NCBI GenBank assembly: GCA_035628595.1
Contig: DASPJN010000123.1
Span: forward strand, 1 to 26,256
Direction of reading: 5' to 3'
DNA length: 26,256 nt
Origin: Chryseosolibacter sp035628595
Lineage (GTDB): Bacteria > Bacteroidota > Bacteroidia > Cytophagales > Cyclobacteriaceae
Part shown: one piece after another, positions 1 to 6,551 of the stretch
Numbering within the stretch: the first letter of the stretch is position 1
Layout of the letters: each line of letters begins with the position of its first letter
Notes under the pieces: model-generated
What the model was told of the DNA's origin: nothing
Database searches by the model: none
Seen by the model: only the letters and a program-made list of their open reading frames with translations
Position numbers and translations under genes: made by a program

Positions 1-738
1 GCTTTGCTGCGACAGACTGCATTGATTGTTTTGCTTGCGCAGATCGGAAGCTTTGTTCCCGCGGATGCGGCTTCGATTGGCATCGTTGATAAAATTTTCA
101 CGCGTGTCGGCGCATCCGATAACTTGTCGCGCGGAGAATCAACGTTTATGGTTGAGATGACCGAGACTGCCAGCATTCTTAACAACCTCAGTCATCGCAG
201 CTTGATCTTAATGGATGAGATTGGTCGTGGCACGAGTACCTACGATGGTGTTTCGATTGCATGGGCTATTGTTGAATATCTTCATAATCACGGTTCGAAA
301 GATTGTAAGCCGAAGACGCTTTTTGCAACGCATTACCACGAGCTTAACCAGCTGGAGGAAGACCTCACGCGGGTAAAAAATTTCAACGTTTCGGTGAAGG
401 AAGTTGCCGACAAGATCATCTTCATGCGCAAGTTGAAGGAAGGTGGAAGCGAGCATAGCTTTGGTATTCACGTTGCCCAGCTTGCAGGGATGCCAAACAA
501 AGTTGTATTCAGAGCAAATGAGATTCTTCATTTCCTGGAAAAGGACAGGCATAAGAACGAAAAGAAAGCGATCCAGGAAATTCCGAAACCCACGCCACAG
601 ATGAGTCTATTCGAAAGTGATCCGCGCTTTGCCGAGATCCAACAAATGCTTTTGAAAGTTGACATCAACACGATAAGCCCGGTGGAGGCGTTGCTTAAGT
701 TAAATGAAGTATTAAGCCTGCTAAAGAAATCAGAATAG
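1..738 (+). CDS. mutS: DNA mismatch repair protein MutS, C-terminal part (5' end outside window)
   Basis: MutS recognises mismatched bases in DNA and recruits MutL through an ABC-type ATPase domain. The visible 245 residues are the C-terminal half of that ATPase. They begin just after where the Walker A lysine would lie (the RQTALIVLLAQ helix), followed by the GSFVPA segment, the NLSRGESTF signature region, Walker B LILMDEIGRGTSTYDG and the ATHYHEL histidine-switch motif. The end, SPVEALLKLNEVLSLLKK, is the usual C-terminal helical dimerisation region. The frame is open to the left edge, so the gene is cut by the window and not truncated in the genome. The TTG at position 4 is not a start. 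No clear intrinsic terminator follows the TAG stop. Family assignment is secure. Confidence 0.98.
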   Translation, partial: ALLRQTALIVLLAQIGSFVPADAASIGIVDKIFTRVGASDNLSRGESTFMVEMTETASILNNLSHRSLILMDEIGRGTSTYDGVSIAWAIVEYLHNHGSKDCKPKTLFATHYHELNQLEEDLTRVKNFNVSVKEVADKIIFMRKLKEGGSEHSFGIHVAQLAGMPNKVVFRANEILHFLEKDRHKNEKKAIQEIPKPTPQMSLFESDPRFAEIQQMLLKVDINTISPVEALLKLNEVLSLLKKSE

Positions 739-778
739 TTAACAGCTGGCTAAATAGGCATTCAAGCTTCGAATTCTA

Positions 779-790
779 CCATTTAAATGG
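779..790. promoter_or_regulatory. 12-bp perfect palindrome between mutS and the desaturase gene
   Basis: CCATTTAAATGG reads the same on both strands. It lies about 40 bases after mutS and 130 bases before the desaturase start. Perfect palindromes of this kind often serve as dimeric repressor sites, but one copy in an AT-rich spacer can also arise by chance. No function is assigned. Confidence 0.2.
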
Positions 791-854
791 AATCCCGATA
801 ATTTCCTAACGTTCCGTTCGGATTCTCCTTTTTACACCCGACCTTTGTCTGCTT

Positions 855-888
855 GTTCGCATTCAGAATCTGGCAGATGTGTGCGAAC
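855..888. promoter_or_regulatory. Nested inverted repeats in the desaturase leader
   Basis: Arms GTTCGCA (855-861) and TGCGAAC (882-888) are exact inverted repeats. Between them lies a second perfect palindrome, ATCTGGCAGAT (868-878). The structure ends 31 bases before the proposed ATG at 920. It could be a repressor operator or a hairpin in the leader RNA. There is no T-run, so it is not an ordinary terminator. The sequence is seen directly; the regulatory role is inferred. Confidence 0.35.
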
Positions 889-919
889 GTAAATTCGACC
901 TCTGCTGTTGAAACGTGAC

Positions 920-1855
920 ATGAGTCAAACTGTTGTAAATCCTGAAGCAAGAAGCAAACCTATCCTTAAACAGGAGATCGCGTTTGCCGTTGTCCACCTT
1001 ATTCCGTTAGCCGCTATCTGGACCGGCGCCACATTGTTCGATTGGATCGTGTGTGCATTCCTATATGTGTTCAGAATGTTTTGGGTAACGGGCGGTTATC
1101 ATCGCTATTTTGCTCATCGTTCATACAATACGTCCCGTTGGTTTCAGTTTATAATTGCTTTCATGGCGCAGACGTCCGCACAAAAGGGGGCGTTATGGTG
1201 GGCTGCGCATCACCGGCATCATCATCGCCATAGCGATACACCTGCTGATCCACATTCGATGAAAATCTATGGTTTCTGGTATTCGCACATTGGCTGGATC
1301 GTGGGACCGGACTTTAAAAAAACCGATTTTAAAACGATCGGCGATTATGCGAAATACCCGGAGCTTGTTTGGTTAAACAAACATTACTTAGTTCCACCTG
1401 TAATGCTGGCAATTGTCGTAACGGCACTTGGCGCATATGTAAATGGCGGCAGCATTTTATTGATGTTTACGCATCACGGACTGTCAACATTATTTATTGG
1501 GTTTTTCCTCAGCACGGTGATTCTTTATCATGGAACATTTTCGATCAATTCTATCATGCACAAGTTTGGATTCCAGCGCTATGAGTCAAACGACGAATCG
1601 AAAAACAGCTTGTGGCTGGCGCTGCTCACGCTTGGTGAAGGATGGCATAACAACCACCACTACTACGAAACGGCTTCGCGTCAGGGATTTTTTTGGTGGG
1701 AGATCGACATCACATATTACATCCTGAAAAGCCTTGCAGCCGTCGGACTGATCTGGGATTTAAAGGGCGTGCCGAAGCACATAAAATATTCAAGAAATAA
1801 AAGGCATGCGGTAGAGCTGAAAAGGGAATTGGAAGGCCAGAAACTGCCAGTCTGA
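920..1855 (+). CDS. Membrane fatty-acyl desaturase (delta-9 stearoyl-CoA desaturase type)
   Basis: Enzymes of this family introduce a cis double bond into acyl chains with a di-iron centre held by eight or more histidines. All three histidine boxes are visible in the 311-residue product: HRYFAH at residues 61-66, the HHRHHHRHSD cluster near 98-104, and EGWHNNHHYYE near the C-terminus. Hydrophobic stretches lie near residues 20-55, 75-90 and 155-205, giving the usual membrane hairpins with cytosolic active-site loops. The ATG at 920 is preferred over the in-frame TTG at 908, because the extra residues show no family features. No good Shine-Dalgarno sequence is seen, which is normal in Bacteroidota. 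Likely role: membrane fluidity control. Whether the substrate is acyl-CoA or acyl-lipid cannot be told from sequence. Confidence 0.93.
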   Translation: MSQTVVNPEARSKPILKQEIAFAVVHLIPLAAIWTGATLFDWIVCAFLYVFRMFWVTGGYHRYFAHRSYNTSRWFQFIIAFMAQTSAQKGALWWAAHHRHHHRHSDTPADPHSMKIYGFWYSHIGWIVGPDFKKTDFKTIGDYAKYPELVWLNKHYLVPPVMLAIVVTALGAYVNGGSILLMFTHHGLSTLFIGFFLSTVILYHGTFSINSIMHKFGFQRYESNDESKNSLWLALLTLGEGWHNNHHYYETASRQGFFWWEIDITYYILKSLAAVGLIWDLKGVPKHIKYSRNKRHAVELKRELEGQKLPV

Positions 1856-1903
1856 TCAGTCATTCGTAGATAGCCATGGTTTTCAATTAAAAAACCTACG
1901 GGA

Positions 1904-1934
1904 TTTGGAAATTTACACCGTGATATTAAATTTG
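1904..1934 (+). promoter_or_regulatory. Bacteroidota-type promoter of the tRNA-Gly/tRNA-Leu unit
   Basis: TTTG at 1904-1907 and TAAATTTG at 1927-1934 are separated by 19 bases. This matches the Bacteroidetes primary-sigma consensus TTTG-N19-TAnnTTTG at every defined position. Transcription would begin near 1940, about 26 bases before tRNA-Gly, consistent with RNase P processing of a short leader. Confidence 0.8.
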
Positions 1935-1966
1935 CAGTCCCTTAGCGAAAGCTAGAGGCAAAATAA

Positions 1967-2040
<74 letters not shown>

Positions 2041-2046
2041 AACAAA

Positions 2047-2075
2047 CCCCTCTGAACGGAGGGGATTGTTATTTT
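2047..2075 (+). terminator. Hairpin between the two tRNAs (weak terminator or processing hairpin)
   Basis: CCCCTC (2047-2052) pairs perfectly with GAGGGG (2059-2064) across a 6-base loop, followed by ATTGTTATTTT. The tail is U-rich but interrupted, so termination may be partial. That would still allow read-through to tRNA-Leu, for which no separate consensus promoter is seen. Confidence 0.45.
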
Positions 2076-2110
2076 AAGGCAGTTCTGGAAAGTTTTTCTG
2101 ATCTGTTTTT

Positions 2111-2196
2111 GCCCTGGTGGTGGAATTGGTAGACACGCAGGACTTAAAATCCTGTGGCTAGTAATAGCTGTGCGGGTTCAAGTCCCGCCCGGGGTA
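2111..2196 (+). tRNA. tRNA-Leu (anticodon TAA)
   Basis: An 86-base class II tRNA. The acceptor stem GCCCTGG pairs with CCGGGGT with G-U pairs and discriminator A. The anticodon stem CAGGA/TCCTG holds loop CTTAAAA with anticodon TAA. A long variable arm (GGCTAGTAATAGCTG region) is present, and the T-arm is GCGGG-TTCAAGT-CCCGC. CCA is not encoded. Its last 40 bases (2157-2196) recur exactly at 2485-2524. Confidence 0.97.
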
Positions 2197-2307
2197 CATT
2201 AACTGGAGATGCTCGAGGCATCTCTTTTTTATGTTCTACGTTTATCTTTTAAAGTGAAAAAGTAATCGGTTCTACATCGGATACTCTGCGGATCCTGACC
2301 GAAGGCT
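2157..2307 (+). repeat. Tandem partial duplication, copy A (tRNA-Leu 3' part + terminator + GIY-YIG 5' part)
   Basis: This 151-base block starts in the variable arm of tRNA-Leu. It runs through the tRNA 3' end, the terminator and the first 25 or so codons of a GIY-YIG gene. It is almost identical to 2485-2638, differing only around the T-run and in a net 3-base indel. The unit length is 328 bases. Beyond 2307 the two copies remain alignable for about 50 bases but are clearly diverged. Confidence 0.9.
2206..2230 (+). terminator. Intrinsic terminator after tRNA-Leu
   Basis: GAGATGC (2206-2212) pairs with GCATCTC (2218-2224) around a TCGAG loop, followed directly by six T. This is a canonical Rho-independent terminator ten bases after the tRNA end. 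It is duplicated downstream. Confidence 0.85.
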
Positions 2308-2475
2308 CATTCAGCATAATTCTGGAAAAGTAACATCAACAAAAATTCATCGACCGTGGACGAGAGTTTACACGGAAGAATTTGCAGACGAGGTTTCGGC
2401 GATTCGCAGGGAAAGAGAAATTAAATCCAAAAAGAGCAGAAATATCTTGAGTGGCTTATAGACACGTTCCGATAA
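2231..2475 (+). pseudogene. Decayed GIY-YIG nuclease gene, copy 1
   Basis: Small (about 80-residue) GIY-YIG domain proteins are single-domain homologues of the UvrC N-terminal nuclease. Reading from the ATG at 2231, the start MFYVYLLK is followed by an in-frame TGA at codon 9. The frame then continues with FYIGYSADPDRRL, HNSGKVTSTK, the PWTRVYTEEF segment and AIRREREIKSKKSR. Near 2440-2450 one base is missing; restoring it gives a KYLEWLIDTFR ending and TAA at 2473-2475. The YVY/YIG pair, the RR and HNSGK motifs and the RERE-KKS tail identify the family. Two lesions make it a pseudogene. The TGA is explained by loss of CA and one A relative to copy 2, which still reads TCA-GAA-AAA there. It starts directly at the end of the tRNA terminator. 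Confidence 0.85.
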
Positions 2476-2484
2476 ATCGGGATA

Positions 2485-2524
2485 GCTAGTAATAGCTGTG
2501 CGGGTTCAAGTCCCGCCCGGGGTA
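2485..2524 (+). other. tRNA-Leu 3' fragment (variable arm to discriminator)
   Basis: Forty bases identical to 2157-2196. They include the complete T-arm and the 3' strand of the acceptor stem but lack the D-arm, the anticodon arm and the 5' acceptor strand, so this cannot be a working tRNA. Such tRNA 3' fragments are typical of integrase attachment sites, but here identity continues well past the tRNA end. Confidence 0.9.
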
Positions 2525-2532
2525 CATTAACT

Positions 2533-2560
2533 GGAGATGCTCGAGGCATCTCCTTTTTTT
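2533..2560 (+). terminator. Duplicated intrinsic terminator
   Basis: GGAGATGC (2533-2540) and GCATCTCC (2546-2553) form an 8-bp stem around TCGAG, followed by seven T. The stem is one pair longer than in the original copy at 2206-2230. It would end any transcript reading through from copy A. Confidence 0.8.
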
Positions 2561-2690
2561 GTTCTACGTTTATCTTTTAAAGTCAGAAAAAAGTAATCGG
2601 TTCTACATCGGATACTCTGCGGATCCTGACCGAAGGCTTAGCACAATTCAGAAGGGTAAAATCAACAAAACCGCATGGGGCTTGACTTTT
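2559..2690 (+). pseudogene. Truncated GIY-YIG nuclease gene, copy 2
   Basis: The same reading as copy 1 begins at FYVYLLKSEK, here without the internal stop, and continues through FYIGYSADPDRRL. After about 2638 it loses frame: CGAAGGCT is followed by a TTAGCACAATTC segment with several deletions relative to copy 1, and similarity fades at about 2680. The ATG of copy 1 is missing; only a TTG (2559-2561) lies in frame at the end of the T-run. It is a 5' fragment, not a functional gene. Confidence 0.75.
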
Positions 2691-2694
2691 TTGT

Positions 2695-3510
2695 TCACGT
2701 AAAGTATCGTAAGATTACTTCGGCATCTTCCTTTTTGTCGTCAGGTATCGGAAGCAACAAAGAGTCTTCCGTTCTTCCTTTTCGTGTCATCCAGCTGTAG
2801 GTGAATTCAAGCATCGTCATTCCTTGTTTAGTTACAAGATTGACGCGATGCAGCCGGCGTTCGTCATTTCGAAAGTAAAACAGCTTGCCGTTGATACAGG
2901 CTTTCTCGTCGTCAATAATTAGTTCTACAGGCGCGGAACTAGCCCCATTCAGTGTGGCCTGTTTTAATTTCAAACGTAATCCGAAAAGGAGTGCGGATGA
3001 AATGAAAGCTACAACAAATGATGCAATCCAGCGATCGATCATCTCGCCATGCAAGACATAGGTAAAGATTAGTGTCCCGACAAGGATAAGCATTATCGTT
3101 TCATTCGTTCGATATCTTCCCTCAATGCGAATGAAACTTTTCCATGTATCAGCATTGATGACCCAACGGATAGGTTGTTCAGACAAGTCCCGAATTGTTT
3201 CGGAGGACAGGTTTGTTCCGGGTTTGCTGCCTGCAGCGTTCGCAACTTCATGCCGGTGCACAGAAACCTTTTTGTGGAGCTCCACGATTTTTAAAGCATC
3301 CGTTTGTTGATTGGATCTTACTTTTCGTATCTGAAATGCCCCGCTATAGATAAGCAATCCGGACGAGGTTGCGAGCAGGATTCCCAGATACCAGATCTCG
3401 TCGGGATAGCTGAAAAGAAAACCCAACGAAAGCAATCCAATCGGTATTGAAAGTCCAAGATAGATCACCGCCATAATGATTTGCCCTTGCGAGCGTACTT
3501 CTTCATTCAT
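2695..3510 (-). CDS. Four-TM membrane protein of unknown function
   Basis: The product has 271 residues and I do not recognise the family. Hydrophobic segments lie near residues 12-34, 41-59, 139-155 and 160-178, giving two membrane hairpins separated by a charged loop (60-135). A soluble C-terminal domain follows (about 190-271), with a beta-rich look and a short KGR-containing turn near 244-247. There is no signal-peptide cleavage site, so it is probably an inner-membrane protein. It stands alone on the minus strand, with its 3' end against the decayed GIY-YIG remnant and its 5' end divergent from the TPR-CHAT gene (124 bases between). Start is the ATG at 3508-3510; no consensus promoter is evident. 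Confidence 0.8.
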   Translation of the reverse strand: MNEEVRSQGQIIMAVIYLGLSIPIGLLSLGFLFSYPDEIWYLGILLATSSGLLIYSGAFQIRKVRSNQQTDALKIVELHKKVSVHRHEVANAAGSKPGTNLSSETIRDLSEQPIRWVINADTWKSFIRIEGRYRTNETIMLILVGTLIFTYVLHGEMIDRWIASFVVAFISSALLFGLRLKLKQATLNGASSAPVELIIDDEKACINGKLFYFRNDERRLHRVNLVTKQGMTMLEFTYSWMTRKGRTEDSLLLPIPDDKKEDAEVILRYFT

Positions 3511-3634
3511 AAAGCAAGATCACTCGTCTCCCACTTACGGCAAATACCCTTATGCACGGATATGATTTTAAGGGCCTGCACGGATTCAGCCTCACTTCAT
3601 GATTGCCTAACATTGGAGATAAATTCCAATCTGT

Positions 3635-6484
3635 ATGCGTTATTTTTCTTGCGCCCTCTTCATCTTGGTTTGTTGCTCGCTGCGAACATATGCCCAAAAC
3701 AATGAAGAGGCTGATCGGATTTTTGCCGAGGCGTATCAATTCTCTCAGCAAAAAGATTTCAGTTCCGCATTGCAAGGGTTTAAAGAAGTTCTTCGATTGA
3801 TGCCAGAGCACACGAATGGTCAAATAATGGCTTCGTGGTGCTATCTAATCAGAGGAGACTATCAGAACGCGACCCTTCATGCGGATAATGCGTTAATGCT
3901 GGATCAGATATACGATGTTCCGTATTTATCGAAAGCCTATGTATTGCTGGCAACAAACGATCCGCAGGCGGAACAGTACTTGAAAGCGTACTTCTTCCTT
4001 TCCATCACGACAGATGCCGTGGATAATATCCTCAAGGATTGTGATGATTTAATTAACGCGGGGATTAATCCGGAAGTCTTTCGAAAGTTGAAGCAGAATG
4101 TACACCAGTTGTCGGAAAACCGTGACAAGTCATTCCAGCGGGTTGGCCAGGCAATCACGAATGCTGTGCAGTATGCTCAGCAGCAAAATTTTGAAGCTTC
4201 AGTGAAGGAATGTGAGATTGCAATCAAAGAGTCGGTTTTTTCCGAACCGTATGGCTACGTCAAGGCACTCGTCCTTGTTCAGGTGGGAAAATTATTCGCC
4301 CTTTATAACTATCCGCAGGTTTCCTATGCAGCTTTTGAGTTGGCATTGGCCGAGTTGCCGAAGCATCGGGTCATCTCCCCACTGACGCGGATTATTGTTG
4401 CCACGCGCATGGCGGAATTTTATTACAATGCTTTTGACGATCAAAAGATATATGCATTGCTGAGTTCCTATGTACGTCACGCGAATGCTGTTCCTGCTGT
4501 TTTTGGAATGGACAAAGGGCAGTTTTTCTTGTTCCTAGTTCGCAGTATAGCAGAACGCGCGGACAAAAGAGACGAAGTAATTCAATATGGGAAGTTACTC
4601 ACACAATGCGAGGCAGCAGACCGCGTAACTAATGCAAGACTCAAGGCATTTGGACATATGTTCTTAGGCATGGGTTATGAAACCGGAAATACTCAGTCAG
4701 ATATTAACAGTTCCCGCGAAAATTTTGACAATGCAATTCAGATTGCAACAAGCGCAGGCCTATCGGAGGTTGTCGCCGACGCCAAGGCGATGTATGCAAT
4801 GTACTTTTTCAAAGTGGGCCAGTATGACCGCGCATTTACGCTTACCAACGAATCGACGAATTTTGCACTTCAGAAAAAGGACTATATCACAGCTCAAACG
4901 CGGATCAATAATCTTGGGGCAATGTATTACGCAGCGAACAACCATCGGAATGCGGTCAAAGTTTTCCGTCGCTCTGTGGACATGGCTGAAGAAATTCGAA
5001 ATGAACTTGATGGCGAACTAAAGCTGAATTTCATGAGTCAGAACCAAGCAAGCTATTCCTTCCTTGTTTCGTCGTTAACAGCTCTTGGTGATAGCGAAGG
5101 TTTGTTCGAAATACAAAATCTACAACGAGGCAGGGTGCTTGCAGAACTATTGGGAAAAAAAGATGCGGGAAACCTCACAAATCTTGCGCAATATCAATCA
5201 CTGCTTGCGGCTGATGAAGCTACTATAATCTACTCTCAGATGGCACCAGGACAGATGATTATTCACCTGGTTACTAGCAACCAGTCCTACGCTGTTCAAG
5301 TCGACCAGACGGATGTGTTTCTCTCCCTCAAGCAACGTTACTTAGATCGTATAAGCTCGGCGGCAAAAAAACCAGGCTACAAGCCAGTAAATCAGCAGGA
5401 ACCGTCTTTTTCGCAGTTGTCGCAAAATGACGTAGATGATATGATGCAGCTTACTCGTGAATTACTGCAAAGCAACGACGCCGCGATAGCGCCCATCCGA
5501 AGAGAGTTTTTGCGAACATATAATGACCTTCTTATTGCGCCGATCGCGTCACGACTCAATGGCATTAAAAAAGTTATAATGATGCCCGATGGCATATTCA
5601 ATTTTTTACCTTTTGAAACCCTCATCGGTCCTGACGCGAAATACCTTGTCGAACGACTTGATATTCGTTATGCGCAAAGTCCTGAAGTGAAAACTATTAT
5701 TAGTAGAAGAAACTATCAGCATCAACCAAAAGCACTGCTCGCAATGGGAGGTGCAATTTATCAGAACATGCGCGAAACTGCTGAGCGAATCAGAGGAGTA
5801 GATAAGATGATGGCCCTGCAGTCTCAAGCCGCATATAATACGTTTATCAAAAGACCGCAGCGCGAAATCTACGCCGCGCTTGGCTTCGGCCAGTTGAATT
5901 ATTTGCCCGGGACATTGGCGGAGGTACAAACAATTTCAAAATTGGTTAAGGAACCAGTTGATGTATTTACCGGTGAGCAAATGACGGAGAATAAGATCAA
6001 AGCCATGGCTGCATCTGGTGAACTAAAGAACTACAAGATTGTTCACTTGGCTACGCACGGTTTTGCCATTCCGCAAATCCCACAATTATCCGGAGTAGCG
6101 ATGTGCATTTTTCCAACCATGCAGGGAAGCGAAGATGGTTACCTCACAGCGCCTGAGATTTCACAACTTGATATGCATGCCGAATTGGCGATCCTTAGTG
6201 CTTGCGAAACCGGCCTCGGCAAAATCTATGGCGGGGAGGGCGTGACCGGTCTCACGCAATCGCTACTCGTTGGGGGTGCCAATCGCGCAATCGTATCTCT
6301 TTGGCCTGTCAGCGATGAAGGAACGATGCATTTCATGACAGGCCTGTATGATCTTACGGAAAACAAGGGTAAAACATATGATGAGGCTGTCAATATCATG
6401 AAACGCAAATTCATTAACGGTGAATTTGGCACCGCATTCACCGCAACAAACATCTGGGCTCCATTTGTCCACTACGGAAAGTAG
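3635..6484 (+). CDS. Exported TPR-CHAT domain protein (caspase-like peptidase)
   Basis: The product has 949 residues. The N-terminus MRYFSCALFILVCCSLRTYAQ is a Sec signal peptide, with cleavage likely near residue 20. Residues about 25-480 are helical TPR-type repeats (for example AEAYQFSQQKDFSSALQGF). The C-terminus from about 620 is a CHAT domain, with MPDGIFNFLPFE near 648, a catalytic histidine in LATHG (H808), a catalytic cysteine in LSACETG (C857) and the trailing GGEGVTGLTQSLLVGGA and SLWPVSD blocks. CHAT domains are clan CD (caspase-like) peptidases, and the His/Cys dyad is intact. The ATG at 3635 follows a GGAG element that lies in one arm of an inverted repeat (ATTGGA 3612-3617, TCCAAT 3625-3630), which could mask the ribosome site. 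It stands alone, with no effector or sensor gene beside it. Exported location is inferred from the signal peptide; substrate unknown. Confidence 0.92.
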   Translation: MRYFSCALFILVCCSLRTYAQNNEEADRIFAEAYQFSQQKDFSSALQGFKEVLRLMPEHTNGQIMASWCYLIRGDYQNATLHADNALMLDQIYDVPYLSKAYVLLATNDPQAEQYLKAYFFLSITTDAVDNILKDCDDLINAGINPEVFRKLKQNVHQLSENRDKSFQRVGQAITNAVQYAQQQNFEASVKECEIAIKESVFSEPYGYVKALVLVQVGKLFALYNYPQVSYAAFELALAELPKHRVISPLTRIIVATRMAEFYYNAFDDQKIYALLSSYVRHANAVPAVFGMDKGQFFLFLVRSIAERADKRDEVIQYGKLLTQCEAADRVTNARLKAFGHMFLGMGYETGNTQSDINSSRENFDNAIQIATSAGLSEVVADAKAMYAMYFFKVGQYDRAFTLTNESTNFALQKKDYITAQTRINNLGAMYYAANNHRNAVKVFRRSVDMAEEIRNELDGELKLNFMSQNQASYSFLVSSLTALGDSEGLFEIQNLQRGRVLAELLGKKDAGNLTNLAQYQSLLAADEATIIYSQMAPGQMIIHLVTSNQSYAVQVDQTDVFLSLKQRYLDRISSAAKKPGYKPVNQQEPSFSQLSQNDVDDMMQLTRELLQSNDAAIAPIRREFLRTYNDLLIAPIASRLNGIKKVIMMPDGIFNFLPFETLIGPDAKYLVERLDIRYAQSPEVKTIISRRNYQHQPKALLAMGGAIYQNMRETAERIRGVDKMMALQSQAAYNTFIKRPQREIYAALGFGQLNYLPGTLAEVQTISKLVKEPVDVFTGEQMTENKIKAMAASGELKNYKIVHLATHGFAIPQIPQLSGVAMCIFPTMQGSEDGYLTAPEISQLDMHAELAILSACETGLGKIYGGEGVTGLTQSLLVGGANRAIVSLWPVSDEGTMHFMTGLYDLTENKGKTYDEAVNIMKRKFINGEFGTAFTATNIWAPFVHYGK

Positions 6485-6497
6485 CCAGGAAAATTAG

Positions 6498-6524
6498 AAA
6501 AAAAAGGTGCCCTTTCGGGGCACC
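6498..6524 (-). terminator. Intrinsic terminator of the beta-propeller gene
   Basis: GGTGCCC (6506-6512) and GGGCACC (6518-6524) form a perfect 7-bp stem. On the minus strand it is followed by eight T (the A-run at 6498-6505), so it serves the minus-strand gene ending at 6552. The stem could also stop the convergent plus-strand CHAT transcript, but the plus-side tail is not T-rich. Confidence 0.85.
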
Positions 6525-6551
6525 GATTCATACATATAAACCTAATACTTT

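Larger units (their letters stand above)
2485..2638 (+). repeat. Tandem partial duplication, copy B
   Basis: This 154-base block is nearly identical to 2157-2307: the 40-base tRNA-Leu 3' fragment, terminator and GIY-YIG 5' part. Its left junction lies after a short inverted repeat (CCGAT-AA-ATCGG, 2469-2480) that immediately precedes the fragment. Diverged similarity to copy A continues to about 2680. Confidence 0.9.

Noticed and set aside
1865..1900. CGTAG...CTACG and GGTTTT/AAAACC pairing after the desaturase gene as a terminator
   Set aside because: The stem is AT-rich and interrupted, and there is no T-run. It could also simply be spacer upstream of the tRNA promoter.
2111..2524. tRNA-Leu with a downstream 40-base copy of its 3' end as attL/attR of an integrated element
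   Set aside because: Only 328 bases separate the copies, there is no integrase, and identity continues past the tRNA through the terminator and nuclease start. A tandem duplication fits better.
3503..3823. Minus-strand frame spanning the start of the TPR-CHAT gene
   Set aside because: It overlaps the signal-peptide region of the CHAT gene and the divergent intergenic spacer; no recognisable protein features.
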